Positions 17,128-24,985 of a DNA stretch of 25,305 bases are shown here, one piece after another. The notes under the pieces are model-generated. The model searched no databases, was not told where the DNA came from, and was given only the letters and a program-made list of their open reading frames with translations. A program made the translations under genes and the position numbers. Each line of letters opens with the position of its first letter. Position 1 is the stretch's first letter. Origin of the DNA: JAPLKX01 sp035530195 (GTDB lineage: Bacteria; Hydrogenedentota; Hydrogenedentia; Hydrogenedentales; SLHB01). The stretch is from assembly GCA_035530195.1 (NCBI GenBank), contig DATKVG010000198.1:1-25305 (forward strand). The letters are read 5' to 3'.

Positions 17128-18633
17128 ATGGATCGTTTCGTTTTCTCGATATTGGCTTTGGCTTTGCAATGGTTTCGGCCTCGATATGACGCCCGACTCC
17201 AACTCATGGCGACGCAGATTCGAATTCTGCGGTCGCGGGTCGATGCGAGTCGTATTGTACCAACTCCGAAGGAGAAAGCAGAACTCCTTCGACTTGGTGC
17301 GTTGCTTGGCCATGACGTTTCCGAAGTCATGCATGTGGTCCGCCCTGATACCTATCGCAAGTGGGTGCGCCAATCCAGGCGTGGCGTCCCCTTCAAATCT
17401 TCCGGCCAGCCGCGCACTCCGATGGCGACTGTGAACCTTGTTCTCCGTATGGCTAAAGAGAACCTGCGTTGGGGATATCGCAAGATCGTCGGCGAGCTTA
17501 AGAAGCTGGGGATTCGGGTTGGCAAGACAACGGTGCGGCACATTCTCAAGGATTCCGACATTCACCCGGCGCCGGATAAGGCCTTCAAGAAACCGACGAT
17601 TCCTTGGACGACTTTTGTTCATGCTCACATGGACTCGATGGTCGCAACCAATTTCTTCAGAAAACGTGTTTACACCCTTCGAGGCGTTTTCACGGCCTAT
17701 ATGCTTGTCTTCATTCACCTGGGCAGCCGCAAGGTCTATTGCAGCCCGGCCACGTATCATCCTGATGGGGATTGGGTCATGCAGCAGGCGCGCAACGCGT
17801 CCATGTGGCTTGATGACATCGGCGTTGAACCGCGCTTTCTGATTCATGACCGTGACCGCAAGTTCCCTGACGAGTTCAAGGCCTTCTGGAAATCTCAAGG
17901 CGTGCGATGTATCCGAATACCGCTCGAGGCGCCCCGTGCGAATGCGTTCGCGGAATCGTGGATCGAATCCCATAAAAGGGAATGTTTGAACTACTTTATC
18001 TGCTTCAGCCTCGACCAGCTCGACTACATCAAAACGACCTGGGCCACGTACTACAATACGTTGCGCCCGCACAGGGGGGTAGGTATGACCAACGATGTGC
18101 TCGACGAAGCATTTCAACTTCAACTCCATGGCACGTCTTCGCCCTGTACCGCAAGTATCGGTGGGAATTCCTCGTCACGCTTAAGGACGACCAACTGGCC
18201 AGCGTCAACGAGGAGTTCAACGAACTGGGCCGCGCCGCACGGCCCCTCCTTCATCGCACCGGCCAAGACGCCGCCATCACACAGACCTTCCGATGGGTCG
18301 ACGACATCGACTACGTCGATACCCAGCGGCGCCATCACACCGTGCATGTCGTCCAGTGCCAGGAAACCCGTCAACCACACCCCAGGCACGCCGACGCTCC
18401 GCCTCAACCCCAAACCACCCGCTTCAAGTGGCTCTCGTCTTTTTCCATCACCGAAAAAAACGTCATCGAACCGTGCAACCAAGGAGGACGCCTGCGATGG
18501 AAGATTGAAAACGAAGGCTTCAACATCCAGAAAAACGGCGGATACCACCTCGAACACGCATACACCAACGACGAGACCGGCATCAAGGTCTACTATTTCC
18601 TGTTGCAGATTGCCTGCATCCTCGCTCCATTGA
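17128..18633 (+). CDS. rve/DDE integrase-type transposase with an out-of-frame foreign tail
   Basis: The frame is 501 codons, but only about the first 329 are transposase. Residues 25-95 hold the N-terminal region (RLQLMATQIRILRSRVDASR, IVPTPKEKAELLRLGALLGHD), residues 100-150 a helix-turn-helix-like block (LRWGYRKIVGELKKLGIRVG), and 160-320 the integrase core with Asp169 (HMDSM), Asp241 (IHDRDRKF) and Glu276 (FAESWIESH), a normal D...D...E arrangement with 34 residues between the last two. The core ends with YYNTLRPHRGVGM. From about base 18115 the translation becomes low-complexity Ser/Thr/Pro, because the DNA there is another transposase gene read in the wrong frame. Catalytic residues are intact, so activity is possible but the tail is abnormal. 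It is distinct in sequence from the remnant at 613. Confidence 0.75.
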   Translation: MDRFVFSILALALQWFRPRYDARLQLMATQIRILRSRVDASRIVPTPKEKAELLRLGALLGHDVSEVMHVVRPDTYRKWVRQSRRGVPFKSSGQPRTPMATVNLVLRMAKENLRWGYRKIVGELKKLGIRVGKTTVRHILKDSDIHPAPDKAFKKPTIPWTTFVHAHMDSMVATNFFRKRVYTLRGVFTAYMLVFIHLGSRKVYCSPATYHPDGDWVMQQARNASMWLDDIGVEPRFLIHDRDRKFPDEFKAFWKSQGVRCIRIPLEAPRANAFAESWIESHKRECLNYFICFSLDQLDYIKTTWATYYNTLRPHRGVGMTNDVLDEAFQLQLHGTSSPCTASIGGNSSSRLRTTNWPASTRSSTNWAAPHGPSFIAPAKTPPSHRPSDGSTTSTTSIPSGAITPCMSSSARKPVNHTPGTPTLRLNPKPPASSGSRLFPSPKKTSSNRATKEDACDGRLKTKASTSRKTADTTSNTHTPTTRPASRSTISCCRLPASSLH

Positions 18634-18797
18634 TCGACAAGGGCAGCCTGCTGCGCCAAGTCTCCAACAAAGGCTTCGGCTCGGCCAAAAACTTCGCCTT
18701 CCGCCTCCTCGAAGCCACCCGAAACGCCCGCCTTACCCCCGACGACTACCGCCTCCTGATCGACACCCGAATCCAAATCCGCTTCCACCCCCCTTAA
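18117..18797 (+). pseudogene. C-terminal fragment of a second DDE (IS4-like) transposase
   Basis: In the third frame, about 226 residues match the C-terminal part of a family of IS4-like transposases: HVFALYRKYRWEFLVTLKDD at the start, TQTFRWVDDIDYVDT, FKWLSSFSITEKNVIE, then the signature RLRWKIENEGFNIQKNGGY followed by LEHAYTND and a YYFLLQIACILA helix, ending at TAA 18797. The first 200 or more residues, including the two aspartates of the catalytic triad, are missing. It joins the integrase gene at about 18115 without a recognisable end sequence between them. It cannot be functional alone. Confidence 0.75.
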
Positions 18798-18973
18798 CGC
18801 CCCCGCGTGCCGCCCTTGTATCCGCCGCCCCTTTCCTCATCCTCATCCCGCCATAACCCAACACGCCTTTTCCGTCCTTCCGCGCCATACCGCCCGGCTT
18901 GGTACGGCCCAACCTCGCCAACTTCAGAAAAATCGCCTCAACTCGTCAGCGCTGCACGCATTCACAGCGCCTC

Positions 18974-19001
18974 TTGCTTTGCACTCGGCCTCTGCTATAC
19001 T
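18974..19001 (+). promoter_or_regulatory. Candidate sigma70-type promoter for the CE7-fold gene
   Basis: TTGCTT (18974-18979) and TATACT (18996-19001) are 16 bases apart. The start would fall near 19008, giving a leader of about 26 bases to ATG 19034. Confidence 0.5.
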
Positions 19002-19033
19002 TGCGCCGGTCATCAAGAATGAGCGGGGAAGAC

Positions 19034-20005
19034 ATGCCTGTTGAAGTGCCGCTGGAACAGTTGCGCGGTTGCCTGTTGCCGCAACGGGCCGAGCAGGATT
19101 TTGATGCATTTTGGACCTCGATGACGGCCGGCAACGCTACCCAGCCGCTTAATCCGGCGGCCGAGGCCATGCCGTTCCGCGTTCCCGAGGTACATGTCGA
19201 GAAGGTGTCGTTCGATGCGTTCGACGGGGGGCGCATCGTCGGCTGGAGCATTGCGCCAGCCAAGATGAAGCCGCGCCCAACGCTGATCTTCTTCCAAGAC
19301 TACATGCAGCCGCGGCCCGCGCCGGCCGAATACGTCGGCTGGACGCTGCTGGGGTTCACGTGCCTGACGTTCGACACGCGGGGGCAGGCCGGAGAGAGTT
19401 CGGACTTCGCGGACTATGCCACGGGCCGGGGGCCCGGTTGGCTCACCAGCGGGCTGTCCTCCCCGGACACGTATTACGTGGCGCGCGCGTACCTGGATGC
19501 GGTCCGTGCCATTGATTTCGCCGCGACCTGCATGGAAGTGGACACCAAACGGGTCGGGGTGCTGGGTGTGGGGCAGGGAGGATCGTTTGCGCTGGCCGCG
19601 GCGGCGCTGGATGCGCGCCCGGCGTTGTGTGTCGCGGCCGCACCGGCGTTTTGCCATTTTGGCGAAGGCGCGGGCGGATTGCGCGCTCTCCCTCCATGCG
19701 CCGAAATCGCCGACTGGCTTAACAACCGGCCGCTGGACGTGCCTGCCGCGTTACGGACGTTGTCCTACGTCGAGCTGAACAACCTGGCGCCGCGCGTCAA
19801 CTGCCCGGCCATGCTCGCAGCGGGCCTGGGGCCGGCCGACCCGTTATTGCCTGGTATTTTCAGCACGGCCAATCGGATCCCGGCCCGCGACAAGGTGGTC
19901 GATCTCTCGCTTCCCGCGCGGCCCAACCCCACGTTGACCGCAGAACCCGTCATCGCCTTTGTAAGGCGGATCCTCCAGCCCAAGCCACAGGTCCTACGTT
20001 ATTGA
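19034..20005 (+). CDS. Acetyl-xylan-esterase (CE7) fold protein lacking the catalytic serine
   Basis: 323 residues, the usual CE7 length. I choose ATG 19034 over 19019 because GGGGAAG precedes it and MPVEVPLEQLRG matches how CE7 proteins begin. Fold markers: FDAFDGGRIVGW, TFDTRGQAGES (oxyanion-region RGQ, 116-118), TYYVARAYLDAVRAIDFAA, EVDTKRVGVLGVGQGGSFALA. The nucleophile motif is normally GGSQGG; here it is GVGQGG (178-183), so the serine position is Gly180. The C-terminal strand that carries the catalytic His in a GHE-like motif reads LPARPNPTL, without His. CE7 enzymes deacetylate xylo-oligosaccharides and cephalosporin C; this one looks inactive by that mechanism. No signal peptide. Its 3' end overlaps the convergent folP by seven bases. 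Confidence 0.82.
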   Translation: MPVEVPLEQLRGCLLPQRAEQDFDAFWTSMTAGNATQPLNPAAEAMPFRVPEVHVEKVSFDAFDGGRIVGWSIAPAKMKPRPTLIFFQDYMQPRPAPAEYVGWTLLGFTCLTFDTRGQAGESSDFADYATGRGPGWLTSGLSSPDTYYVARAYLDAVRAIDFAATCMEVDTKRVGVLGVGQGGSFALAAAALDARPALCVAAAPAFCHFGEGAGGLRALPPCAEIADWLNNRPLDVPAALRTLSYVELNNLAPRVNCPAMLAAGLGPADPLLPGIFSTANRIPARDKVVDLSLPARPNPTLTAEPVIAFVRRILQPKPQVLRY

Positions 20006-20844
20006 TGAACTACGGCGTCCGTCATTCGGGCGACGCGCGTCATGGCGCGGACGTCGTGGACGCGCAGGCAATCGGCCCCGTTGGCTATGGCGATTGCCAC
20101 GGTGGCGGCGTTGCCTTCGCGGCGTTCCTTCACGGGCGTTCCCAAGACCGCGCCAATCGTGCCCTTATTCGATGTGCCCACCAGCAGCGGCCGGCCGAAC
20201 TTCTTGAACTCGCCAAGCCGGCGGAGGATCTCGAGGTTGTGGTGCGGCGTTTTGCCGAAGCCAAACCCCGGATCCAGCCACAGGGCATCCTCGTCAATCC
20301 CCGCCCGCACCGCGAACGACAGGCGTTCTTCAAAAAATGCGCTGATCTCGTCGATGACGTCCTGGTACCGCGGGTTCTGTTGCATGGTTTGCGGCGTGCC
20401 CTGCATGTGCATCAGCACGCACTCGCAGCACGCGGACGCGACCACCTCCGCCATCCGGGCGTCGCCGCGCAGCGCTGTGACGTCATTGACAATCCGCGCG
20501 CCCAACTCGAGCGCGCGCCGTGCCGTCTCCGCATGGTAGGTGTCAATGGAAACGCAGGCCTCAGTAGTCGCCAAGGCTTTGAGCACCGTGTCCACGCGCG
20601 TCCATTCGGCCTGTGGGGAAAGCGGCTCCGCCCCCGGGCGCGACGATTCGCCTCCCACGTCAATAATATCCGCGCCGTCTTGGATCATGGATTGGGCGTG
20701 ATCAACCGCCGATCCCGGCTCCGCATAACGGCCCCCGTCGGAGAACGAATCCGGCGTGACGTTCAGGACGCCCATAATGAGCGTGCGCGCCGCGGGTTCG
20801 CCATACTCGAGGCGGGTCCGGGCGCGCAGTTTGTCTACCAGCAT
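19999..20844 (-). CDS. folP: Dihydropteroate synthase
   Basis: 281 residues from ATG 20844, two bases after the ftsH stop; a TTG at 20850 is less likely. The enzyme joins para-aminobenzoate to the pterin diphosphate in folate synthesis, in the cytoplasm. All motifs are present: MGVLNVTPDSFSDGG, DIIDVGGESSRPGA, SIDTYHAETA, IVNDVTAL, LMHMQGTPQTMQ, LDPGFGFGKTPHHN and the final RVHDV. In the loop usually written SRK it reads TSNKGTIG, so Arg is replaced by Asn while the Lys is kept. Tight spacing to ftsH means co-transcription and probably coupled translation; ftsH-folP order is common in bacteria. Confidence 0.95.
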   Translation of the reverse strand: MLVDKLRARTRLEYGEPAARTLIMGVLNVTPDSFSDGGRYAEPGSAVDHAQSMIQDGADIIDVGGESSRPGAEPLSPQAEWTRVDTVLKALATTEACVSIDTYHAETARRALELGARIVNDVTALRGDARMAEVVASACCECVLMHMQGTPQTMQQNPRYQDVIDEISAFFEERLSFAVRAGIDEDALWLDPGFGFGKTPHHNLEILRRLGEFKKFGRPLLVGTSNKGTIGAVLGTPVKERREGNAATVAIAIANGADCLRVHDVRAMTRVARMTDAVVHQ

Positions 20845-20846
20845 GA

Positions 20847-22811
20847 TCAAGCCGTGCCGGGCACCACGTCGCCGGTCACGTGATCGGCGGCCGGCGCTAT
20901 GTCGGATGCCTCACCGGGCGCCGGCGCGACGACCACCGGCTCGCGGCCGCTCGGTTCGGGTTTACGCCGCGGTCTGGGCGGGAGAAGATCTTTTCCGCCG
21001 ACCCGGTGGATGATATCGTCGATATCGTCGCCCTCGAGTGTTTCGCGCTCGACCAGCTCACTGGCGAGCGCGTCGAGTATCTCGCGGTGTTTCAAAACAA
21101 TGTTCTTGGCCTCGGCGTAGGCCTCTTTGAGCAGCTTGTGGATCTCGTTGTCCACCGCCGACGCCGTTTCCTCGCTGAAACTGCGCTCTTTAACGAAATC
21201 CCGGCCGAGGAACACTTCGTTGTTGGACCCGAAATTGATCGGCCCCAGGTCGCTCATGCCCCATTCGCACACCATGGCGTGGGCGCGTTGCGTGGCCGTG
21301 GTCAGATCGCCCGCGGCCCCGCTGCTGAACTCGTTGAACACCACTTCTTCGGCCGCGCGGCCGCCCATGGCCATCCGCAGCGTGCCAACGCAGTACGATT
21401 TGGTCACGTTATGCCGGTCTTCTTCGGGCAGCCAACTTGTAATACCCAGCGCCGGCCCGCGCGGGATGATGGTCGCCTTGTGGATCGGGTCGGTGTGCGG
21501 CGTCAACCGGCCCACCAGCACGTGGCCCGCCTCGTGGTAGGCGGTCAGCTTTTTCTCGTCGTCGCTGATGGCCAGGCTGCGGCGCTCCGGCCCCATCAGG
21601 ACGCGGTCCTTTGCGTCCTCAAAATCTATCATGGTGACTTTTTCGCGCGACCGCCGCGCCGCCAGCAGCGCCGCCTCGTTCACCATGTTGGCCAGATCCG
21701 CGCCGGAAAAACCGGGGGTGCCGCGGGCGAGCGTCTTGATCACCACGTCTTCGTCGAGAGGCAGATTATTGTTTCGGATGTGGATCTGGAGGATGGCGTC
21801 GCGCCCCACGATATCGGGATGCGCCACGACCACCTGGCGGTCAAACCGGCCCGGCCGCAAGAGCGCCCGATCGAGCACGTCGGGTCGGTTGGTCGCCGCC
21901 ATGAGGATCACGCCTTCGCTGGTGTTGAACCCGTCCATCTCGACCAGCAACTGGTTCAGCGTCTGCTCGCGCTCGTCGTGACCGCCGCCCAGCCCGGCCC
22001 CGCGCTGCCGGCCGACCGCGTCAATCTCGTCGATGAAAATAATGCAGGGCGCGTGTTTTTGCCCCTGCTGAAACAGGTCGCGCACCCGGCTCGCGCCAAC
22101 GCCCACAAACATCTCGACGAAATCCGAGCCGCTGATGCTGAAAAACGGCACGTTCGCCTCGCCGGCCACCGCTCTGGCCAGCAACGTCTTGCCTGAGCCG
22201 GGCGGCCCTACAAGGAGTACGCCTTTCGGGATCTTGCCGCCAAGCCGGGTGAACTTCTTCGGGTCTTTCAAGAACTCGACAATTTCCTGGAGTTCTTCCT
22301 TGGCTTCGTCGACGCCCGCCACGTCGCCGAACGTGGCCACCTTCTCGCTCTGGTTCATCAGCCGCGCCCGGCTCTTGCCGAACGACAGGGCCTTGTTGCT
22401 TCCGCCCTGGAGGTGGCGAAACATAAAAAACCAAATCAACGCGAACATGATGGCGATCGGCAGCAGGTTAATCAGCAGGCCGCTGAAAAACGTGTCCCGC
22501 CGCTGCATCTCCACCTCGACGTTCTGCTCGCGCAGGGCGGTCCCCCAGGTCGCGGGGAACTCGTGGTGAATAAATTTCATGCCGCGGTTGTCGCGGTACG
22601 GCGCCTTAAATTCCACATCAAATTCGTATTCGCCGTCACCCAGCCGCGAGTACTCGACCTTCTTCACCTGCCCCTCGGTCAGCGCCTGCTCGAAATCCTT
22701 CACACCAAGCCGCTCTTGCGCCCGCTGGGTGTTCGAAAACTGGGTCAGTACCAGGACCACGATGATCAGCAGTACGATCCATAGCGAAATCTGTTTAAAA
22801 AAACTGTTCAT
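20847..22811 (-). CDS. ftsH: ATP-dependent zinc metalloprotease FtsH
   Basis: 654 residues from ATG 22811 (a TTG at 22820 is in frame). Membrane-bound AAA+ protease that degrades misfolded membrane and short-lived regulatory proteins. Two membrane segments (about 8-27 and 110-131) enclose a periplasmic domain; then FGDVAGVDEAKEEL, Walker A GPPGSGKT (202-209), Walker B IIFIDEIDA, pore motif FVGVG, the second-region-of-homology arginines in LLRPGRFDRQ, and zinc site HEAGH (426-430). The last 40 or so residues are a Pro/Ala/Val-rich tail without recognisable domain. Promoter at 22915-22943; the leader is about 97 bases and has no strong ribosome site just before the start. Confidence 0.97.
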   Translation of the reverse strand: MNSFFKQISLWIVLLIIVVLVLTQFSNTQRAQERLGVKDFEQALTEGQVKKVEYSRLGDGEYEFDVEFKAPYRDNRGMKFIHHEFPATWGTALREQNVEVEMQRRDTFFSGLLINLLPIAIMFALIWFFMFRHLQGGSNKALSFGKSRARLMNQSEKVATFGDVAGVDEAKEELQEIVEFLKDPKKFTRLGGKIPKGVLLVGPPGSGKTLLARAVAGEANVPFFSISGSDFVEMFVGVGASRVRDLFQQGQKHAPCIIFIDEIDAVGRQRGAGLGGGHDEREQTLNQLLVEMDGFNTSEGVILMAATNRPDVLDRALLRPGRFDRQVVVAHPDIVGRDAILQIHIRNNNLPLDEDVVIKTLARGTPGFSGADLANMVNEAALLAARRSREKVTMIDFEDAKDRVLMGPERRSLAISDDEKKLTAYHEAGHVLVGRLTPHTDPIHKATIIPRGPALGITSWLPEEDRHNVTKSYCVGTLRMAMGGRAAEEVVFNEFSSGAAGDLTTATQRAHAMVCEWGMSDLGPINFGSNNEVFLGRDFVKERSFSEETASAVDNEIHKLLKEAYAEAKNIVLKHREILDALASELVERETLEGDDIDDIIHRVGGKDLLPPRPRRKPEPSGREPVVVAPAPGEASDIAPAADHVTGDVVPGTA

Positions 22812-22853
22812 TCTGCCCAATCTGCCTTGCCAAACACCGAAAAAACCGCACTC

Positions 22854-22892
22854 TCAAACGAGCATGGCTAAGCGGAAGAAACGGCCATCCAT
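22854..22892 (-). CDS. Possible 12-residue leader peptide in the ftsH leader
   Basis: On the minus strand a purine-rich AGGGGAAAGG precedes an ATG at 22892 that opens a 12-codon frame (MDGRFFRLAMLV) ending in TGA at 22854, 43 bases before the ftsH ATG. It could couple or tune ftsH translation. Such short frames also arise by chance. Confidence 0.22.
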   Translation of the reverse strand: MDGRFFRLAMLV

Positions 22893-22914
22893 GTGCCTTT
22901 CCCCTTTCCTTTCA

Positions 22915-22943
22915 ATATTAACATACATCAAGGTAACGTACAA
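22915..22943 (-). promoter_or_regulatory. sigma70-type promoter for ftsH-folP
   Basis: On the minus strand, TTGTAC (22943-22938) and TAATAT (22920-22915) are exactly 17 bases apart. The start would be near 22908. The gap 22812-23200 holds this, the leader frame, the palindrome at 22968 and the promoter at 23056. Confidence 0.6.
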
Positions 22944-22967
22944 ATAACGCCCCCGAATTCCATCGCA

Positions 22968-22990
22968 GCAAGGACTTGCAACACCCTTGC
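22968..22990. repeat. Diverged copy of the 10224 palindrome
   Basis: GCAAGG, a centre containing TTGCAA, and CCCTTGC reproduce the plan of the palindrome at 10224-10247 with several changes. It lies between the divergent ftsH and ADP-ribosylglycohydrolase promoters. Confidence 0.45.
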
Positions 22991-23055
22991 TCGAAACAAA
23001 TTAAGCAAGATGAGCCCCTTACCGCCTTCGATGACGCTCCAGCCAAATCCCACCC

Positions 23056-23086
23056 TTGACACGGTCTCCCGGTATAGGTCCTATAA
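23056..23086 (+). promoter_or_regulatory. Candidate promoter with a palindrome in the spacer
   Basis: A perfect TTGACA (23056-23061) is followed after 19 bases by CTATAA (23081-23086). The spacer and -10 carry TATAGG-T-CCTATA (23073-23085), a perfect inverted repeat that could be an operator. The leader to ATG 23201 would be about 108 bases. Confidence 0.4.
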
Positions 23087-23200
23087 GCCCTATGGCCCAT
23101 TATGTCTTCGCTTCCACGGGCGGCCAGGTTGACCTTGGCGTCCCGCCGCCGCTAGGATGTCCTACGGGTCGCTTAAACAAGGCAAGAGCAGGAGAGTCTC

Positions 23201-24376
23201 ATGAAATCGCGTTTGCTCGTAATCACACTATTGTTGGCCATAGCCGGTGTGGGCGTGGCTTCCGCCCAGTCTGTCAACATCGCAAAAGACCGGTTTATGG
23301 ACAAATGCAAAGGCGCCTGGGCCGGGCAGATGGTGGGCGTATGTTATGCCGACATCTATGAGTTCAAGTCCAACGGCAAGCCGATTACCGACCCCCTGAA
23401 AGAATGGGCTCCCCAGCGCGTTCGGGGCGCCTTGGGCCAGGACGATATCTACGTCGAGATGACGTTTCTGAAAGCCCTCGAGGAACATGGTCTCGACATC
23501 ACCCACGAGCAGGCCGGCAAAGCGTTTGCGGCGTCCGAATACAAGCTGTGGCACGCCAACGCCCGGGGCCGCGAAAATGTCCGCCGAGGCATCATGCCGC
23601 CCGCGTCCGGCCACCCCGACAACAACCCCCACGCCAATGATATCGACTTCCAGATCGAAGCCGACCTACTGGGCATCATCTGCCCGGGGCTGCCCCAGGA
23701 GACCAACCGGCTCAGCGAGATCTTCGGGCGTATCATGAACTACGGTGACGGCCTGTACGGCGGGATGTTCATCGCCGGCATGTACGCCGCCGCCTATTTC
23801 GAAGACAACGATATCCACAAGGTGCTTCAGGCCGGGCTCGGTTGCATCCCCGCGGAGTCCAGCTACCACAAATGCATCTCCGACGTGGTCAATTGGTATA
23901 AAGAAAACCCCGAGGACTGGCTGGCGGTGTGGAAGAAGATCGAGGAGAAATACCAGGATGACTCCGATTGCATGCGGGGCAATCCGGTCAATATCGACGC
24001 CCGCCTCAACGGCGCCTACGTTGCCATGGGCCTGCTGTACGGCAACGGCGACCTGCTCAAAACCATGGAAATCGCCACGCGATGTGGGCAGGACACCGAC
24101 TGCAACTCCGCCAGCGCAGCCGGAATCCTGTGCTGCATGAAAGGAATGAGCTGGATTCCACCTGAATTTACCAGCGGCATACCCGCCATGGCCGACCAGA
24201 AATTCTCCTACACCGAGTTCTCGTTTAACACGCTCGTGCCCGCATGCCAGGCCATGGCCGAACAGATTATCAAGCGGGCCGGCGGCGAAGTGACGGAAAC
24301 CGCATACCGCATCCCGGCCCAGAAACCCGTCGCGCCCCCGCTCGAACAATGGGCCGGCCGCCACGCTCAAAAATAG
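23201..24376 (+). CDS. Exported ADP-ribosylglycohydrolase family protein
   Basis: 391 residues. A clean Sec signal peptide (hydrophobic 5-20, cleavage after ASA) precedes an ADP-ribosylglycohydrolase-like domain: KCKGAWAGQMVGVCYAD, the metal-site aspartates in LGQDDIYVEM, FGRIMNYGDGLYGGMFIAGMYAAAYF, and the second metal motif CGQDTDCNSASAAGILC. DraG-type enzymes use two metal ions to remove ADP-ribose from proteins; related fold members act on ADP-ribosylated small molecules or other N- or O-glycosides. Secretion is not expected for a regulator of cytoplasmic ADP-ribosylation, so an extracellular glycoside or nucleoside substrate is a fair alternative. ATG 23201 has AGGAGAG just upstream. It stands alone on its strand. 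Confidence 0.88.
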   Translation: MKSRLLVITLLLAIAGVGVASAQSVNIAKDRFMDKCKGAWAGQMVGVCYADIYEFKSNGKPITDPLKEWAPQRVRGALGQDDIYVEMTFLKALEEHGLDITHEQAGKAFAASEYKLWHANARGRENVRRGIMPPASGHPDNNPHANDIDFQIEADLLGIICPGLPQETNRLSEIFGRIMNYGDGLYGGMFIAGMYAAAYFEDNDIHKVLQAGLGCIPAESSYHKCISDVVNWYKENPEDWLAVWKKIEEKYQDDSDCMRGNPVNIDARLNGAYVAMGLLYGNGDLLKTMEIATRCGQDTDCNSASAAGILCCMKGMSWIPPEFTSGIPAMADQKFSYTEFSFNTLVPACQAMAEQIIKRAGGEVTETAYRIPAQKPVAPPLEQWAGRHAQK

Positions 24377-24378
24377 GA

Positions 24379-24404
24379 CCGATCGGACCGATCCGACCGA
24401 TCGG
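24379..24404. terminator. Palindromic region between convergent genes, candidate bidirectional terminator
   Basis: It begins and ends with the self-complementary CCGATCGG and is built of repeated GACCGATC units; the 26 bases pair with themselves at all but four positions. It lies just past the stop at 24376 and just before the end of the minus-strand gene at 24413. No T-run on either side. Confidence 0.45.
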
Positions 24405-24412
24405 ACAGATAC

Positions 24413-24886
24413 CTACAAGGCTTTCTCGATCCGCAGCAGCCTGCGCTTCCATTCGAGCCCGCAGGAGAACCCACCCAGCCCGCCGCCTGCCGCCAGGATT
24501 CTGTGGCACGGCACAATGATCGGCACCGGGTTGGCTCCTAGCGCCTGCCCGACCGCCCGCGGCGACCCGCACTCGACCGCCCGCGCAAGGTCGCCATACG
24601 TGGTTGTGCTGCCCCACGGGATGTCCCGCGCTGCCAGCCAAACCCGGCGCTGGAACGGCGTGCCGGCCTCGAGGTCCAGCGGGACGTCCAGAAAAAGCTC
24701 GCGCCTCCCCGCAAAGTAATTCTCCAACGCCTTCACCAGCTTCCTCGCCATCGGCGACGACACCGCACTGACACCCGCATCCTTCTTCACCCCCGGCGCT
24801 GGCAACACGATCGCCGCAACGCCATTTGGCGTCACCCGCGCTCGCACCGGCCCGGCCGGGTGGGCGTACTCGAAATTGAACTCCAT
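24413..24886 (-). CDS. ogt: Methylated-DNA--protein-cysteine methyltransferase
   Basis: 157 residues from ATG 24886, chosen because CTGGAGG lies five bases upstream and MEFNFEYAHPAGPVRA matches the family's start; a GTG at 24925 would add 13 residues and place the start within the neighbouring terminator. The protein transfers an alkyl group from O6-alkylguanine in DNA to its own cysteine, a one-turn repair. Motifs: GTPFQRRVWLAARDIPWGSTTTYGDLA, the arginine-finger helix PRAVGQALG (109-117), the acceptor Cys127 in VPCHRI, and GLGGFSCGLEWKRRLLRIE. The short N-terminal region lacks an AraC-type Ada domain, so this is a plain Ogt. It is a separate unit from the ThuA-like gene, whose terminator ends 38 bases before this start. 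Confidence 0.94.
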   Translation of the reverse strand: MEFNFEYAHPAGPVRARVTPNGVAAIVLPAPGVKKDAGVSAVSSPMARKLVKALENYFAGRRELFLDVPLDLEAGTPFQRRVWLAARDIPWGSTTTYGDLARAVECGSPRAVGQALGANPVPIIVPCHRILAAGGGLGGFSCGLEWKRRLLRIEKAL

Positions 24887-24923
24887 GCGTGCCTCCAGGC
24901 AAGTGATCTTGCCGACCGCAACC

Positions 24924-24959
24924 AAAAAGGCTCCCCCGGGAAATCCCCCCAGGGGAGCC
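24924..24959 (-). terminator. Intrinsic terminator of the ThuA-like gene
   Basis: On the minus strand GGCTCCCC pairs with GGGGAGCC and is followed by TTTTT (24928-24924). It begins 27 bases after the ThuA-like stop. It is the clearest intrinsic terminator in the window. Confidence 0.8.
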
Positions 24960-24985
24960 GCTCACTTGTGCCAAAACTCCGCCGC

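Noticed and set aside
18733..18921. Glycine-rich minus-strand frame after the second transposase
   Set aside because: It is a reading of a C/T-rich stretch, overlaps the transposase end, and has no start signal or family.
24270..24974. A 234-codon minus-strand frame overlapping ogt and the palindromic repeat
   Set aside because: It is another frame of ogt extended through the GACCGATC repeats, whose translation gives a meaningless GPIGPI pattern.
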